Origin: Pseudarthrobacter sp. ATCC 49987
GTDB taxonomy: Bacteria; Actinomycetota; Actinomycetes; Actinomycetales; Micrococcaceae
Length of the DNA: 64,000 nt
Direction: 5' to 3'
Assembly (NCBI RefSeq): GCF_009928425.1
Contig: NZ_JAABNS010000001.1
Location: 1,922,001 to 1,986,000 of the forward strand
Shown here: positions 8,868 to 18,634 of the stretch, in pieces
How the letters are laid out: every line of letters starts with the position of its first letter
How positions within the stretch are numbered: the stretch's first letter is position 1
The notes under the pieces: generated by a model
Told to the model about the DNA's origin: nothing
What the model saw: the letters and a program-made list of their open reading frames with translations, nothing else
Databases searched by the model: none
Translations under genes and position numbers: made by a program

Positions 8868-10274
8868 CTAGCTGCTGGCAATGGATGCCAGGGGTTGCCG
8901 GGTTGCCCAGGCGGCGTAGCTGCCGTCGAGTTCGACGACGTCGTAGCCGGCGCGGCGCAGCGCGCTGGCCGCAACGGAGTTCCGGACGCCGCTCTGGCAG
9001 TAGGACACGATGGTGCCCTCGGCCGGGAGCTCGTCCAGGTGCCACATCACGCGGCCGCCGCTGAGCTGGTGGGAGCCCGGGATGTGTCCGGCGGCGTGCT
9101 CGGTGCGGTTCCGGACGTCCAGGACCATGGCGGCGTCGAAGCCTTCGAGGTCCTCGGGCGCGATGAGTTTCGGGGTGCTGGCCGGCAGGCCCGCGAAGCC
9201 GGTGACGTAGCCGGCGACGTTGTCGATGCCGACGCGGACCAGGTGGTCCCACATTTGGTGCGCGGCGGACTGGTCCGGGGCCAGGAGCACGAGCGGGTTC
9301 TTGTCGGTTTCCGGGTTCACCACCCAGGCGCCGAAGCTGGCGACGGATTTGCCGGCCGGGACGTTGAGGGAGCCGGTGACGGTGCCTTCGTGGACCTGGT
9401 CGTTGGCGCGGGTGTCGATGAACGTCACCGTGTCCGCGGCGAGGTCCTTCGCGACGGCGGCGAGGTCGAGTTCGGCCAGCGGGGCGCGTTCGCCCATGAC
9501 GGCCGGGCCCTGCCGGTTTTCGCGCTTCATCCGGCCGAAGTACGCGTGCGCGTCGGGCTGGCCATCGAGGAGTTCATCGATGAAGCCCTGCTCGTCGTTG
9601 GCCGCCAGGTAGGGGCCCCACCAGGAGTAGAGCCGCTCGTAGCCGACCGTGGAGGACGCGATCGCGCCCAGGGCCTTCCCGCACGCACTGCCGGCGCCGT
9701 GGCCCGGGTGGACCTGGACGTGGTCCGGCAGGGTCAGGAACTTCTCCCGCAGGCTCACGAAGAGATCCTTGGCCCCGGCGAACCGGGTGTCGATGCCGCC
9801 GGCGGCCTCATCGAGCAGGTCCGGCCGGCCCAGGTCGCCGGAGAAGACAAAGTCACCCGAGAGCAGGTACCCGGGGGTGTCGGCGAACGCACCATCGGTG
9901 ACCAGGAACGACAGGTGCTCCGGGGTGTGGCCGGGCGTATGCAGCGCCTTCACCGTGATGTTGCCCAGAGTGATCACATCATTGTCATGGAGGCGTTCAG
10001 CCTCGAAACCGTACTGCCAGTCCGCTCCACCCTCACCGGAAACATAAGCGGTGGCACCGGTCGCGGCCGCCAGCTCCCGGGTGCCCGAGAGGAAATCCGC
10101 GTGGATGTGGGTCTCGGTCACGGCAACGATTTTCATGCCGTTCTTGGCAGCCAGTGACTGGTACACCGCGATGTCACGGCGCGGGTCAACGACCAGCGCC
10201 TCGCCCTTGGCCTGGCAACCAATGAAGTAACTGGCCTGGGCGAGGTCCTCATCGTAAATGCGTTCCAGAAGCAT
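8868..10274 (-). CDS. persulfide dioxygenase-rhodanese fusion (CstB-like), copy 1
   Basis: A 468-residue protein. The metallo-beta-lactamase domain (about 1-250) carries THIHADFLSG, HTPGHTPEHLSF, SGDFVFSGDLGRPD and VHPGHGAGSACGK as metal ligands. It is followed by a degenerate rhodanese domain (FIDTRANDQVHEG) and an active rhodanese domain with catalytic cysteine in YCQSGVRNS. This is the CstB/ETHE1-rhodanese architecture, which oxidises persulfides to sulfite or thiosulfate. ATG 10274 is chosen because it follows AAGGAGAGCAC closely. A CstR-type operator lies at 10329-10344. The gene is almost identical to the copy at 22057-23463; one Gly/Ala change (AAATGATAY) and the last residue differ. 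Confidence 0.93.
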   Translation of the reverse strand: MLLERIYDEDLAQASYFIGCQAKGEALVVDPRRDIAVYQSLAAKNGMKIVAVTETHIHADFLSGTRELAAATGATAYVSGEGGADWQYGFEAERLHDNDVITLGNITVKALHTPGHTPEHLSFLVTDGAFADTPGYLLSGDFVFSGDLGRPDLLDEAAGGIDTRFAGAKDLFVSLREKFLTLPDHVQVHPGHGAGSACGKALGAIASSTVGYERLYSWWGPYLAANDEQGFIDELLDGQPDAHAYFGRMKRENRQGPAVMGERAPLAELDLAAVAKDLAADTVTFIDTRANDQVHEGTVTGSLNVPAGKSVASFGAWVVNPETDKNPLVLLAPDQSAAHQMWDHLVRVGIDNVAGYVTGFAGLPASTPKLIAPEDLEGFDAAMVLDVRNRTEHAAGHIPGSHQLSGGRVMWHLDELPAEGTIVSYCQSGVRNSVAASALRRAGYDVVELDGSYAAWATRQPLASIASS

Positions 10275-10288
10275 GTGCTCTCCTTCGT
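8873..10288 (-). repeat. 1,416-bp inverted repeat, copy 1
   Basis: This segment, from ACGAAGGAGAGCAC to the end of the persulfide dioxygenase gene, matches 22043-23458 in inverted orientation with only a few differences seen by eye. Flanking DNA differs apart from the short operator. The two copies are about 11.8 kb apart and face each other's outside ends. Confidence 0.9.
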
Positions 10289-10328
10289 AAAGAGGTGGGG
10301 ATGTCCCCGTCAACTACTAATAACAGTA

Positions 10329-10344
10329 ATACCCCCAGGGGTAT
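10329..10344. promoter_or_regulatory. CstR/CsoR-type operator
   Basis: Palindrome ATACCCCCAGGGGTAT, 54 bases upstream of the start of persulfide dioxygenase copy 1. The same 16-base design occurs at 21973, 27560 and 27607. It matches the known form of CstR/CsoR operators (ATACC-rich arm, G-tract arm). A CstR-like gene is at 26855-27184. Confidence 0.85.
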
Positions 10345-10384
10345 CTTGCAACACGGTTGATGCTGTACGAAGAGATACGAAAAA

Positions 10385-10418
10385 GAGCGGTCCGGGACCA
10401 CCCAGTCCCGGACCGCTC
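10385..10418 (-). terminator. terminator of selO
   Basis: A perfect 14-bp stem (GAGCGGTCCGGGAC and complement) with a 6-base loop. On the minus strand it is followed by TTTTT. It lies about 100 bases after the selO stop codon. Confidence 0.85.
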
Positions 10419-10515
10419 ACCATTGCCCGCCCGAAAGCGAACACCTAGATACCAGCGGCCCCGACGTGGGGCGGGCCGGGTAAAAGGCTGGGGTTTCGTT
10501 GGCCTTGGCTCCCGC

Positions 10516-11991
10516 TTAGGTTCCGCAGTACGTCCGGTATGCACCGAAGTCCGCAGGCGCGGCGGCAGCGTAACGATCCAGGCCCGGGCGCTCGTCATAC
10601 GGGTTGGTCACCGCGTCCAGCAGCCGCTTGAGCGGATCCAGCTCCCCTCCCGTGGCGGAAGTAAGCGCCTCCTCCACCAGGTGGTTGCGGGGGATATAGA
10701 CGGGGTTGACCCGGTCCATCGCGTCGGCGTCGGGGCTCAGGGCGCTCCAACGTTCCGCCCACGCATCAAACGCTGCCGGGTCGGGGAGCAGGCTGCGCGC
10801 GGCTTCCCGGTGGCCGCGGGCGGCCGCGCCGAGGCCTCGGAAGAACGAGGTGTGGTCGGCAGGCCCCGCTTGGAGGAGACTCAGCAACCCGTCCACGAGG
10901 GGCGAGGAGGCGTCGTCGTCGACGTCGTGGTGCAGGCCGAGTTTGGCCCGCATGCCGGCCGACCAGGCGGCACTGTACTGCCTGCGGAATCCGGCGAGGG
11001 ACTCCTGCGCAAGGGCGACCGCCTGCTCCTGCCCGTCGTGGAAGAGGGGCAGGAGTGACTCCGCGAGCCGCGTGAGATTCCACTCCGCCATGACCGGCTG
11101 GTTGCGGTAAGCGTAGCGTCCGGTCTCGTCGATCGAACTGTAGACCGCGGCCGGGTCAAACGCGTCCATAAAGGCGCAGGGCCCGTAGTCGATGGTTTCG
11201 CCCGAGATTGTCATGTTGTCGGTGTTCATGACCCCGTGCACAAAACCCAGAAGCATCCACTGGGCCACGAGCGACGCCTGGGCGGCTATCACCGCCTGGA
11301 ACAGCGCGACATAGGGGTTCCCGGCCTCGGCGGCGCCGGGATGGTGGCGGGTGATCGCATGGTCGGCAAGCCGGCGCAGGAGGTTGATGTCGCCCGTGGC
11401 CCGGGCGTACTGGAAGCTGCCCACGCGCAAATGGCTGCTCGCGACCCGCGTGAGAACTGCTCCCGGCAACATGGTGTCGCGCAGAACCGGCCGCCCCGTC
11501 GCCACAACGGCGAGGGACCGGGTGGTGGGGATCCCCATCGCGTGCATCGCTTCACTCACGATGTACTCCCGCAGCATCGGACCAACAGCCGCCAGCCCGT
11601 CACCACCGCGGGCGAACGGGGTGCGCCCGGAGCCCTTGAGATGGACATCGCGGAGGTGGCCCCCGGCGTCGGTAATCTCACCGAGCAGGAGCGCGCGCCC
11701 GTCGCCGAGCCGGGGGGCCAGCCAGCCGAACTGGTGGCCGGTGTACGCCTGCGCCACAGGAGTGGCGCCATTGGGGACCAGGTTGCCGGTCAGCAGACGC
11801 AGCCCCTCGGGACCGCGCAGGTGCGTGGGGTCGAGGCCAAGCCCGGCGGCCAACGGCTCGTTGAGCACGAGAAGACGTGGGTCCGGAGCCGTCTCTGCCT
11901 GCCAGGGAATGGCCATTTCGCCCAACTCCCTGGCAAAGCGGGAGTCAAAGCGGCCGTCAAAGCTGACGGTTGATGGGGCTGTGGCAGTCAT
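10516..11991 (-). CDS. selO: protein adenylyltransferase SelO (YdiU family)
   Basis: A 491-residue pseudokinase-fold enzyme that in characterised homologues transfers AMP to Ser/Thr/Tyr side chains of proteins and is linked to redox stress. Family hallmarks are visible: [36 protein letters not shown] segment near residues 120-140, [12 protein letters not shown], the flipped active site [19 protein letters not shown], and GPCAFMDAF. Length fits the family (about 480-500). It is transcribed alone and ends at a strong terminator. Start is ATG 11991, where family similarity begins. Confidence 0.93.
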   Translation of the reverse strand: MTATAPSTVSFDGRFDSRFARELGEMAIPWQAETAPDPRLLVLNEPLAAGLGLDPTHLRGPEGLRLLTGNLVPNGATPVAQAYTGHQFGWLAPRLGDGRALLLGEITDAGGHLRDVHLKGSGRTPFARGGDGLAAVGPMLREYIVSEAMHAMGIPTTRSLAVVATGRPVLRDTMLPGAVLTRVASSHLRVGSFQYARATGDINLLRRLADHAITRHHPGAAEAGNPYVALFQAVIAAQASLVAQWMLLGFVHGVMNTDNMTISGETIDYGPCAFMDAFDPAAVYSSIDETGRYAYRNQPVMAEWNLTRLAESLLPLFHDGQEQAVALAQESLAGFRRQYSAAWSAGMRAKLGLHHDVDDDASSPLVDGLLSLLQAGPADHTSFFRGLGAAARGHREAARSLLPDPAAFDAWAERWSALSPDADAMDRVNPVYIPRNHLVEEALTSATGGELDPLKRLLDAVTNPYDERPGLDRYAAAAPADFGAYRTYCGT

Positions 11992-12000
11992 ACTCCAAGA

Positions 12001-12480
12001 TTACCCGCGGCACCGCAAGCGGCCGTTGAGTTCCAGAGACCTGCCAAGAATGCGCGCACCTTCGGGAAAGGCGCTTGGGTTGGGTCCCGCGTAGTTGGGC
12101 CGGATGAACGGTCCTGTTGGTTCGGCCGGGAACCACTCGGTGCCGGGCGCGATGATGACACCGGCGTTCCCGCAATCACGGGTGAGCTGTTCGGGGTCGG
12201 TCCCGTCGGGCAGGCGCGCCCAGAGGTTCAGTCCTCCGCGCGGGACGTGTGCGACATGGGCCTGCGGGGCATGCTCCCGCAGTCTGGTCACCAACAGGTC
12301 CCGGCGGGCTTGGAGTTGGTGGCGGAGGCCCCGGAGGTGCGTCTGCCAAGCGGGCTGCATCACGACGTCGAGGGCCGCCGCCTGCAGCACGCCGCCGTCG
12401 TGGCCGCAGCTATCGGGTACGCCGAAGGCGGCCTGCTGGCCCGCGAACTCGGCGCCTGGCAGCCGGCGAGAATCGGGCAT
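12001..12480 (-). pseudogene. C-terminal fragment of a MocR/GntR-type aminotransferase regulator
   Basis: About 155 codons read as the C-terminal third of a PLP-dependent MocR regulator: ALDVVMQPAWQTHLRGLR, RRDLLVTRL, HVPRGGLNLWARLPDG, and the end FIRPNYAGPNPSAF. The N-terminal DNA-binding domain and the PLP lysine are missing. Upstream, the sequence runs directly into the tail of a transporter gene on the opposite strand (12478-12557). In Arthrobacter-like genomes MocR genes often diverge from an EamA transporter, so one deletion removing both 5' ends and the promoter region explains this arrangement. Confidence 0.75.
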
Positions 12481-12557
12481 GGACCACCGTCATCGGAGGC
12501 CTTGCCGTTATCCTCTGCGCCGGCCTTGCCGTCCGCACCCGGCGCAGCAGGGCTTAG
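12478..12557 (+). pseudogene. C-terminal tail of an EamA-type transporter
   Basis: The plus strand reads WTTVIGGLAVILCAGLAVRT and then RRSRA and a stop at 12557: one membrane helix and a basic tail, as at the end of EamA/DMT permeases. No start or upstream part is present. It abuts the MocR fragment and is interpreted as the other half of the same deletion scar. Confidence 0.5.
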
Positions 12558-12856
12558 TGGGCGGCAACCATCTCGACGGCCACCGTCTCAATGATCCTGG
12601 TCGATGGCTCACCGACCAGCGCCGGCGCCGTCACACCGGTTTTCCACGTGTCGTTCTGCAGTCGGCCCAGAAAGTCCACGGCAGCAGCCTGCGTATCGAA
12701 GTCCATCTCCAGCATCACGTAGTCCTCCTGGTCGAGCGGACGCGAGATCCGGTACGACCGCACCCCGGAAGCGGCGCGGTCGAGTGGGTCGCTGTCGAAA
12801 GCGCTCCTCCACATGCCGAAGTCCCGGACCTGGTGTTCGATCTGCAGGGTAATCAT
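12554..12856 (-). CDS. small conserved protein, likely dimeric alpha-beta barrel fold
   Basis: A 100-residue protein starting MITLQIEHQVRDFGMWRSAF. Its alternating strands and helices (YVMLEMDFDTQAAAVDFLGRL) recall antibiotic-biosynthesis-monooxygenase-like barrels of unknown role. ATG 12856 follows the ribosome-binding sequence AGGAGCGACCC. It shares 4 bases with the EamA tail. Function unknown. Confidence 0.7.
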   Translation of the reverse strand: MITLQIEHQVRDFGMWRSAFDSDPLDRAASGVRSYRISRPLDQEDYVMLEMDFDTQAAAVDFLGRLQNDTWKTGVTAPALVGEPSTRIIETVAVEMVAAH

Positions 12857-13116
12857 GGGTCGCTCCTGTCGACGGTTCCTGAAGCCCAACTCTAGGCCCG
12901 AAAGGCTGCCCAAGTAAGGTGCCTGGCACCAACGGTAATCCACGGTCCGATCATCCGGGTTCCCCGGTAGCCCGGCCGTCGCCGGCCCGGCGCTAGGGAA
13001 ACGTTAAGACTTCACCCTGTTTGCCCCTGGCGCCGCTCCCGCAAGGTAGCGTGAAGTGCGCGCCGTCCCTGCAGAGTCCCCCAATGATGCAGGGGCGGCG
13101 CCTTTATGCGCCAGCG

Positions 13117-13497
13117 CTACTGGCCCTGGAAGAGATTGAGGATGTTGCCCTCACTGTCCAGGAACCACGCGGCCTTGCCTACCGGAGTCGACGCAATCCC
13201 GTTCTCAGTCTTCAGACCAGGAAAGTCGTACTCCTCGAACACAACGCCGCGGCCACGCAGGTCCTTGACCTCGGCCTCGATGTCGTCTGTTCCCCAGCCC
13301 ATCTGGGTGTTTTTCGCTGTTCCGGCATTGTCGGTCTTGTAGAGCAGGAAGGCCGTGCCTTTGCCGCAGCGGTACATCAGGTTCTCCTCGTCCATGGCGT
13401 CCGCGGGCTCCAGTCCCAGCACGTCACGGTAGAAATTGCTCGCCCGGACGATGTCCTTGGCGGGGAGGACTGCGATGATTTCGAGATCCTTCAGCAT
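13117..13497 (-). CDS. VOC (glyoxalase/bleomycin-resistance fold) protein
   Basis: A 126-residue VOC-fold protein, MLKDLEIIAVLPAKDIVRAS, with the paired beta-alpha-beta modules typical of the family: NFYRDVLGLEPADAMDEENL in the first half and AWFLDSEGNILNLFQ at the C-terminus, where a Glu or Asp metal ligand normally lies. The acidic residue E in DSEGN may play that role. Substrate cannot be predicted. ATG 13497 follows a GAGGGAGAAAC ribosome-binding region. It is transcribed alone. Confidence 0.85.
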   Translation of the reverse strand: MLKDLEIIAVLPAKDIVRASNFYRDVLGLEPADAMDEENLMYRCGKGTAFLLYKTDNAGTAKNTQMGWGTDDIEAEVKDLRGRGVVFEEYDFPGLKTENGIASTPVGKAAWFLDSEGNILNLFQGQ

Positions 13498-13785
13498 GAT
13501 TGTTTCTCCCTCTTGATCAGCGTCAATCAGATTCCTGGAAGCCACCCCAGCTGCCATCCACAGTGAAATAGACGTCCGCCGGCTCCCCGGCGCACCCGGC
13601 CCCGTCGTGCCAGCCCCGGGCCCCAATTCCAGGGGCATCAACGTGCTCAGCGCCAGCGATGGACATGACCTATCGGCTCCTCGAAGGTGCTGATGCGCAC
13701 TATCGTAGGCTCGGGGCCGTGAGAGTCAATACCGCGCCGAATCCGCTGCTGCGCGGGGGATTTTAATGGCGGCCGGCGGGGACCC

Positions 13786-15102
13786 TCACAGCTGCGACGG
13801 CGGTGCCCCCGGGTTCGTCGTGCTGGTCGGGGCGTGGGCCTGATCCGCCCGGTTGCCCTGCCGGCGACTCGCCAGCAGGAAGGGCACCGCGATCAACTCG
13901 ATGACGCCGCCAACTGCCAGCGACGCCGGGTAGCCGTACACATCGGCCGCCCGGCCGAGCAGCGGCTGCACCACCACCCCACCGCTGGATCCCATGAGCG
14001 AGTCGAAGCTAAGCACCGTTGCCCGTTGCTTCGAGGCGATCATGTCATTCAGGTAGGCCTGCCGCACCGGGGTGCCCGCCGACGAGACCAGGGCCCAGAG
14101 TGCCAGGAGGACCAGGGCCACCCAGAACACGTGGGTGAACCCCAGCACGACCAGAATCAACGCGCCCACAATGCTGCTCAGAATCAGCACCGTGGTACGG
14201 CGGCGAACCAGGCCCCGGAGGCGTGGCGCTATCCAGCCGCCCAGCACCTGTGCCCCTGCCACGATGGCCGCGGCCAGGCCCGCCACGGAGTACGCGTGCG
14301 GGTCGCCGAACAGCTCCAGCAGGTACGGCTGGAGGGCGTAGAAAACATAGATCCCGACGCCGGCGCTGAACGGTGCGGCCAGCATCACGTAGCGTACGGG
14401 CGGGTTTTTCAGTCCATTCTCGATCGAGGCAGTAAGCACGGCGCGGGTCGCCTCAAGAGGATGGGCCGAACGTTCGGGCGTGAAGCCGACGTCGCGCATG
14501 AGCCAAAAGGCAACTCCAAACATCACCAACAGCACACCCACCCGCAGCAGAAACGGCGCGCCAAGGTTGGTGGCCTGCGCGATGACACCGCCGGCCACCG
14601 AGCCGATCAGCATCGCAGCGCCCGAGACCATCAGTCCCCTGCCCAGCACCGTCTCGAGCCCGCCGTCATAGCCCGAGAAGCGCAACGCGTCGACGAGCCA
14701 GGCCTCAACAGCCCCGGAGAAAAAAGTGAAGCCCAGGCCGAGCAGCACCGACACTGCGGCCCACAACCAGAACGGGGCGGAAAGCTGCCAGAGCAGGTAA
14801 TACAGGTAGGTCGATGTGGCCAGCGTCGCAGTGCCGAGCAGGAACGACACGCGCCGCCCCCAGCCGTCGGCAACCACTCCGGTGGGCACCTCGAACAGCA
14901 CCATCCCGGCGGTGAAGAAGGCGTTCGCGGCAAAAGCCTCAAGGTTGCTGAGTCCGGCGTCAAGCAGGAAGAGGGTGTTGATCCCCCAGATGAACGAGGC
15001 CGCAAGGGTATTGCCCAGCGTCAACGTGAGGTAGATGCGCTGGATCTTGCGGGCGGCGGCGTTCATCGGATTGCCGTCCCCGTCGGGGCGGGGGTCTGGC
15101 AC
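13786..15102 (-). CDS. MFS transporter
   Basis: A 438-residue major facilitator with 12 likely membrane helices. The first-half loop motif is EVPTGVVADGWGRRVSFLLG. The second half has a weaker counterpart (GWIAPRLRGLVRRRTTVLIL). The C-terminus is a short polar tail. It resembles drug-type MFS permeases of unknown substrate. Two starts are possible: GTG 15102, 13 bases after AAGGAGA, or ATG 15066 (MNAAARKIQRIY), where family similarity begins. A divergent serine-hydrolase remnant begins 93 bases away. Confidence 0.8.
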   Translation of the reverse strand: MPDPRPDGDGNPMNAAARKIQRIYLTLTLGNTLAASFIWGINTLFLLDAGLSNLEAFAANAFFTAGMVLFEVPTGVVADGWGRRVSFLLGTATLATSTYLYYLLWQLSAPFWLWAAVSVLLGLGFTFFSGAVEAWLVDALRFSGYDGGLETVLGRGLMVSGAAMLIGSVAGGVIAQATNLGAPFLLRVGVLLVMFGVAFWLMRDVGFTPERSAHPLEATRAVLTASIENGLKNPPVRYVMLAAPFSAGVGIYVFYALQPYLLELFGDPHAYSVAGLAAAIVAGAQVLGGWIAPRLRGLVRRRTTVLILSSIVGALILVVLGFTHVFWVALVLLALWALVSSAGTPVRQAYLNDMIASKQRATVLSFDSLMGSSGGVVVQPLLGRAADVYGYPASLAVGGVIELIAVPFLLASRRQGNRADQAHAPTSTTNPGAPPSQL

Positions 15103-15195
15103 GAGCCCATTCTCGTCTCCTTCAGAGGCGCGCGCCAGAGTGCGGGATGGCGGTTCGGGGTGCGGGGCCGCTCAACCTGACTCGGGCACCTCACG

Positions 15196-16379
15196 GTGAA
15201 CGATGAACTGATCCCCCGCTTCGATGCCCGCCGTATCCTCCGACGGAACCCCGTGGCGGAGGCCGCCGGCTCTGGAGAGAAGACCTGGAAAGGCGTAGAT
15301 TTGCGCCGGGATTCATTCGACGTGGAAGGCAATCTGATGGCTTCCGGCAGGCTCGACCGGGACGAAGTCCCACGGGATGGGGGCGACATCGAAAGCATCG
15401 CGGCGGGCAGGCCGCCCCGTGGCATGACCATGGCCGTCGCCGCGATGATGAGCGGGCGCGGCGTTCCGGGCGTCTCCGTGACCGTCGTGAATCGCGATCG
15501 GGTGCTCCTCGCCGCCGGTTACGGACTCGCCGACTGTGCAGAAAGCACGCCGGCAACCGCCTCGACGTCGTATCTCTGGTTCTCCATGACCAAGATCGTG
15601 ACCGCGACGGCTGCGTTCCGGCTCGTGGACGATGGTCGCCTCGATTTGAATGCCCCGGTGGGCGAGTACGTCCCTTACTTGCGCTCTTCCAGGACGATGC
15701 CGAGCGTGGGCCAGTTGCTGAACCACACTGCCGGTTGGGGTAACCCGTTGCCCATTCGCTGGGTGCATGCGGCCAACGCGGATCCTCCGGATCCCGAGGC
15801 TTTGCTCCGCCATTTGATGGGCGGGCGCCGCGTATACCGCTACCATGCCGGGCAGAGCGCCCGCTATTCCAACGTCGGCTATCTGGCCGCCGGACAGGTC
15901 ATTGCCGCTGCGGCCGGAATGGCCTTCGAGTCCTACATCCACCAGTCCATCCTGCAACCTCTGGGCATGGAACACACCGGGTTCCGCTATCAGGAGGGCG
16001 CCGACAAGGCGACCGGATACCTCAAGGCGCCCCGGATCATGGACCCCCTGCTGCGGGGTATGTTCCCCGCCGGGATCGCCGGAAACCGTCGCGGGGCGTA
16101 CTTGTCTCTGAACCACTTCTACGTGGACGGGCCCGCCTACGGCGGCCTGGTGGGCGACGTCTGGGACGCGGGCAGATTCCTCCGCAAGCACCTTCGCGAC
16201 GGCGAGATCGACGGAACCCGGGTCAGTGGGTGGAGCATTTCGGCGCCGGGGCCGGCTTCTGGAACGTCTCGCGCCTCTACCCCGACCGCGGTCTGGGCAT
16301 CGTCGTCATGAGCAACAGCACCAGCATGTACGACTTCGAACCGCTCTTCGCCCTCCTGGCATCTGCGTCGTGGTCGTGA
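15196..16379 (+). pseudogene. serine hydrolase (class C beta-lactamase family), internally deleted
   Basis: The catalytic domain begins near 15420 (MTMAVAAMMSGRGVPGVSVT) and carries the SxxK motif SMTKIVT and the YxN motif YSNVGYLAAGQ. At about 16222-16230, after DGEIDGTRV, roughly 30 residues expected before the C-terminal motif are missing and the frame changes. The shifted frame continues as VEHFGAGAGFWNVSRLYPDR and ends at 16379. Without the change the frame stops at 16311 with unrelated residues. The first 45 codons from GTG 15196 do not resemble the family; ATG 15337 is an alternative start. The product is probably inactive. Confidence 0.8.
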
Positions 16380-16525
16380 CCCTTGCGACCGACTGTTGAC
16401 ACCAACATCCCACGACCGGATGCTGGGCTGATCCGGCACTGCGTACCCTCGGCGGGCAGCCAGCAGTGGCAGGCATTTGCCCCTCATCATGCGATCAACC
16501 GCAGGGATAACACAAAGGAGTACCC

Positions 16526-17629
16526 ATGCACATTGATATGCCGACCCGATACGACTTGGAACGTCTGGCGGCTGCGCGCGATCCACACAGCGTCACAGTG
16601 TATCTGCCGACGAGCACTGTCCCCGCTGATTCGGAGGAGAACCAGACCCGAGCGCGCTCTCTGTTCGGTTCCGCCCTGGAACTGCTCCGCGCCGGGGAAA
16701 ACAAAGACTCGCTCACCGCCATAGAGTCGTTCCTCCACGAGCTCCTGGAAACCCCGGAGTTCTGGTTTGACATGGGGCGGAGCCTGGCCATCTTCGCGAC
16801 ACCGACGTCGGTGTTGGAGTTCCGTTTGCCGAACGATCTCGAAAACCATGTCAGCGTGTCTGACCGGTTCGCCATCACCCCGCTTCTGCGCGCCGTAACG
16901 TTCCCCAACGCGGCGCTCGTGCTCGCAATTTCCCAGGACGGGGCGCGCCTCATCGAGGTCTCGGCTGACCGGCCGGCCCAAGAAATCACCGTACCCGGCA
17001 TGCCAGTTGATGCCGCGAGTGCCGTCGGGCTCGACTCCATCGGCGGCCGTTCCCACTTCGGGCGGCTGCAAGGAGAAGAGGGGCGCAAGGTCCGGCTGGC
17101 CCAGTACGCCCGGTCCGTCGATCACGTGCTTCGTCCAATTTTGAACGGGCAGTCGTTGCCGCTGGTTATTGCAGCGACGGAGCCGCTTCGAAGCATCTAC
17201 CGCAATCTCACAGGGTATGCACACCTCGCTGCCGAGGCCATCGAGGGAAACCCCGACGAACTGACTTCGGCCCAGCTGGCGGAAGCAGCGCGCGGTGTGC
17301 TCGACCGGATCTACGCGTCCGAACTCGTCGCACTGCAGGCGACATTTGAAGAGCGCCGCGCCAGCGGTCGTGCCTCGACGGACCTCAGCGATCTGGCACG
17401 GGCGGCCGCCTTCGGCGCGATCGCCACGCTCGCCGTCGACATGGATGCACACGTCAGCGGTTCCGTCGGAGACGACGGCGCGCTCACCTTTGATGCGGAC
17501 GCTGGCCACGACGCGGTCGAGGAAATCGCCCGGCGGGCGCTCGGCACGGGTGCCCGGGTACTCGCGGTGCGACGGTCCGATCTGCCGGAGAATGTGCAGG
17601 CCGCCGGAATTCTCCGCTACGCCATCTGA
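16526..17629 (+). CDS. baeRF-type (archaeo-eukaryotic release factor-like) protein
   Basis: A 367-residue protein, MHIDMPTRYDLERLAAARDP, with the features of bacterial archaeo-eukaryotic release factor-like (baeRF) proteins: N-terminal SVTVYLPTSTV, a central LFGSALELL helix, LVLAISQDGARLIEVS, the tract LPLVIAATEPLRSIYRNLTG, and a C-terminal L7Ae-like part with GTGARVLAVRRSDLPE. Family members are proposed to act on stalled ribosomes or peptidyl-tRNA, but this is not proven. An AAAGGAG ribosome-binding site is 6 bases before the ATG. It stands alone. Confidence 0.7.
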   Translation: MHIDMPTRYDLERLAAARDPHSVTVYLPTSTVPADSEENQTRARSLFGSALELLRAGENKDSLTAIESFLHELLETPEFWFDMGRSLAIFATPTSVLEFRLPNDLENHVSVSDRFAITPLLRAVTFPNAALVLAISQDGARLIEVSADRPAQEITVPGMPVDAASAVGLDSIGGRSHFGRLQGEEGRKVRLAQYARSVDHVLRPILNGQSLPLVIAATEPLRSIYRNLTGYAHLAAEAIEGNPDELTSAQLAEAARGVLDRIYASELVALQATFEERRASGRASTDLSDLARAAAFGAIATLAVDMDAHVSGSVGDDGALTFDADAGHDAVEEIARRALGTGARVLAVRRSDLPENVQAAGILRYAI

Positions 17630-17695
17630 CTCCACCCGCGTCCTTCCGCCGTCGGCATCGACTACCGTGCCTCCGGGCCCGATCGGTGTCTCCAC

Positions 17696-18634
17696 TCATT
17701 GACGCCGGTCGAAGGCCTCGAGGAGCCTCTTGACCGAGCCGCCGAGGTTCCACTCATTCCCGAGACGCTCGAGTTCGGCGCGGGAGTCGCCGACGACGGG
17801 ACGCAGCTGCGCGCCCGCCTCCTCGAGTGTCGGCAGTTGGAGATCCCGCACGATCTTCACGACGGCGGGCGCTACCTTGAGGTAGTCCCCGGCCGCGGCA
17901 AGCTTCGATCGCACGGATGCGGACACCCCGCTTCCGGCCTCTGCCGCCGCCGAAAGCAACGCGTCGAGCGTGCCGTACTCTCCGAGCAGGGCCGCTGCGG
18001 TCTTCTCGCCGATGCCGGCGACGCCCGGCAGCCCGTCGGAGGTGTCGCCGCGGAGGGTTGCGTAGTCGGCATACTGCTCCGGCAGCACGCGGTACTTGCC
18101 GACGACGACCACGTCGGTGAGGACTTCGAGGTTCTTCATGCCCCGCGCGGTGTAGATCACCCGCACCTGGCGGGCGTCGTCGACCACCTGGAAGAGATCG
18201 CGGTCCCCCGTCACCACATCCACGGGAAGCTCCGCATGGCTGGCGTAGGTGCCCACGACGTCGTCCGCCTCATGTTCGGCCGCCCCGACGACCGCGATGC
18301 CCGCGAGCTCAAGGACGCGGCGGATCATCGGGATCTGCGCCTCGAGCGCGTCCGGCACGACTTCCACATCGGGTGCACCCGCGACCACCTCGGCGACCCG
18401 ATGCGCCTTGTAGCTTGGGATGAGGTCGACCCGCCACTGCGGACGCCAATCATCATCCCAGCACGCCACGAGATGCGTCGCGTCGTAGTCGGTCGTGAGC
18501 CGGGCGATCATGTCGAGCAGGCCGCGGACGGCGTTCACCGGCGTGCCGTCGGCGCGGCGGATTGTGTCGGGAACGCCGTAGAAGGCACGGAAGTACAGTG
18601 ACGCGGTGTCAATCAACATCAGGCGGTGGGGCAT
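17696..18634 (-). CDS. 5'-3' exonuclease (FEN/PIN-like, DNA polymerase I N-domain family)
   Basis: A 312-residue stand-alone 5' nuclease. Metal-binding acidic motifs are visible in order: LIDTASLYFRAFYG, VACWDDDWRPQWR followed by the arch arginines (SYKAHR), EHEADDVVGTYAS, VVTGDRDLFQVVDD, and the helix-hairpin-helix DGLPGVAGIGEKTAAALLGE. It would trim flaps or RNA primers. ATG 18634 (MPHRLMLIDTASLYF) is the family start; longer in-frame extensions reach into non-coding remnants. The 62-base interval between this gene and the baeRF gene is convergent. Confidence 0.9.
   Translation of the reverse strand: MPHRLMLIDTASLYFRAFYGVPDTIRRADGTPVNAVRGLLDMIARLTTDYDATHLVACWDDDWRPQWRVDLIPSYKAHRVAEVVAGAPDVEVVPDALEAQIPMIRRVLELAGIAVVGAAEHEADDVVGTYASHAELPVDVVTGDRDLFQVVDDARQVRVIYTARGMKNLEVLTDVVVVGKYRVLPEQYADYATLRGDTSDGLPGVAGIGEKTAAALLGEYGTLDALLSAAAEAGSGVSASVRSKLAAAGDYLKVAPAVVKIVRDLQLPTLEEAGAQLRPVVGDSRAELERLGNEWNLGGSVKRLLEAFDRRQ

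Noticed and set aside
8790..10157. A 455-codon open frame opposite the persulfide dioxygenase gene (and the same at 22174-23475)
   Set aside because: Valine/glycine-rich shadow of the real gene, repeated in both copies only because the DNA is duplicated.
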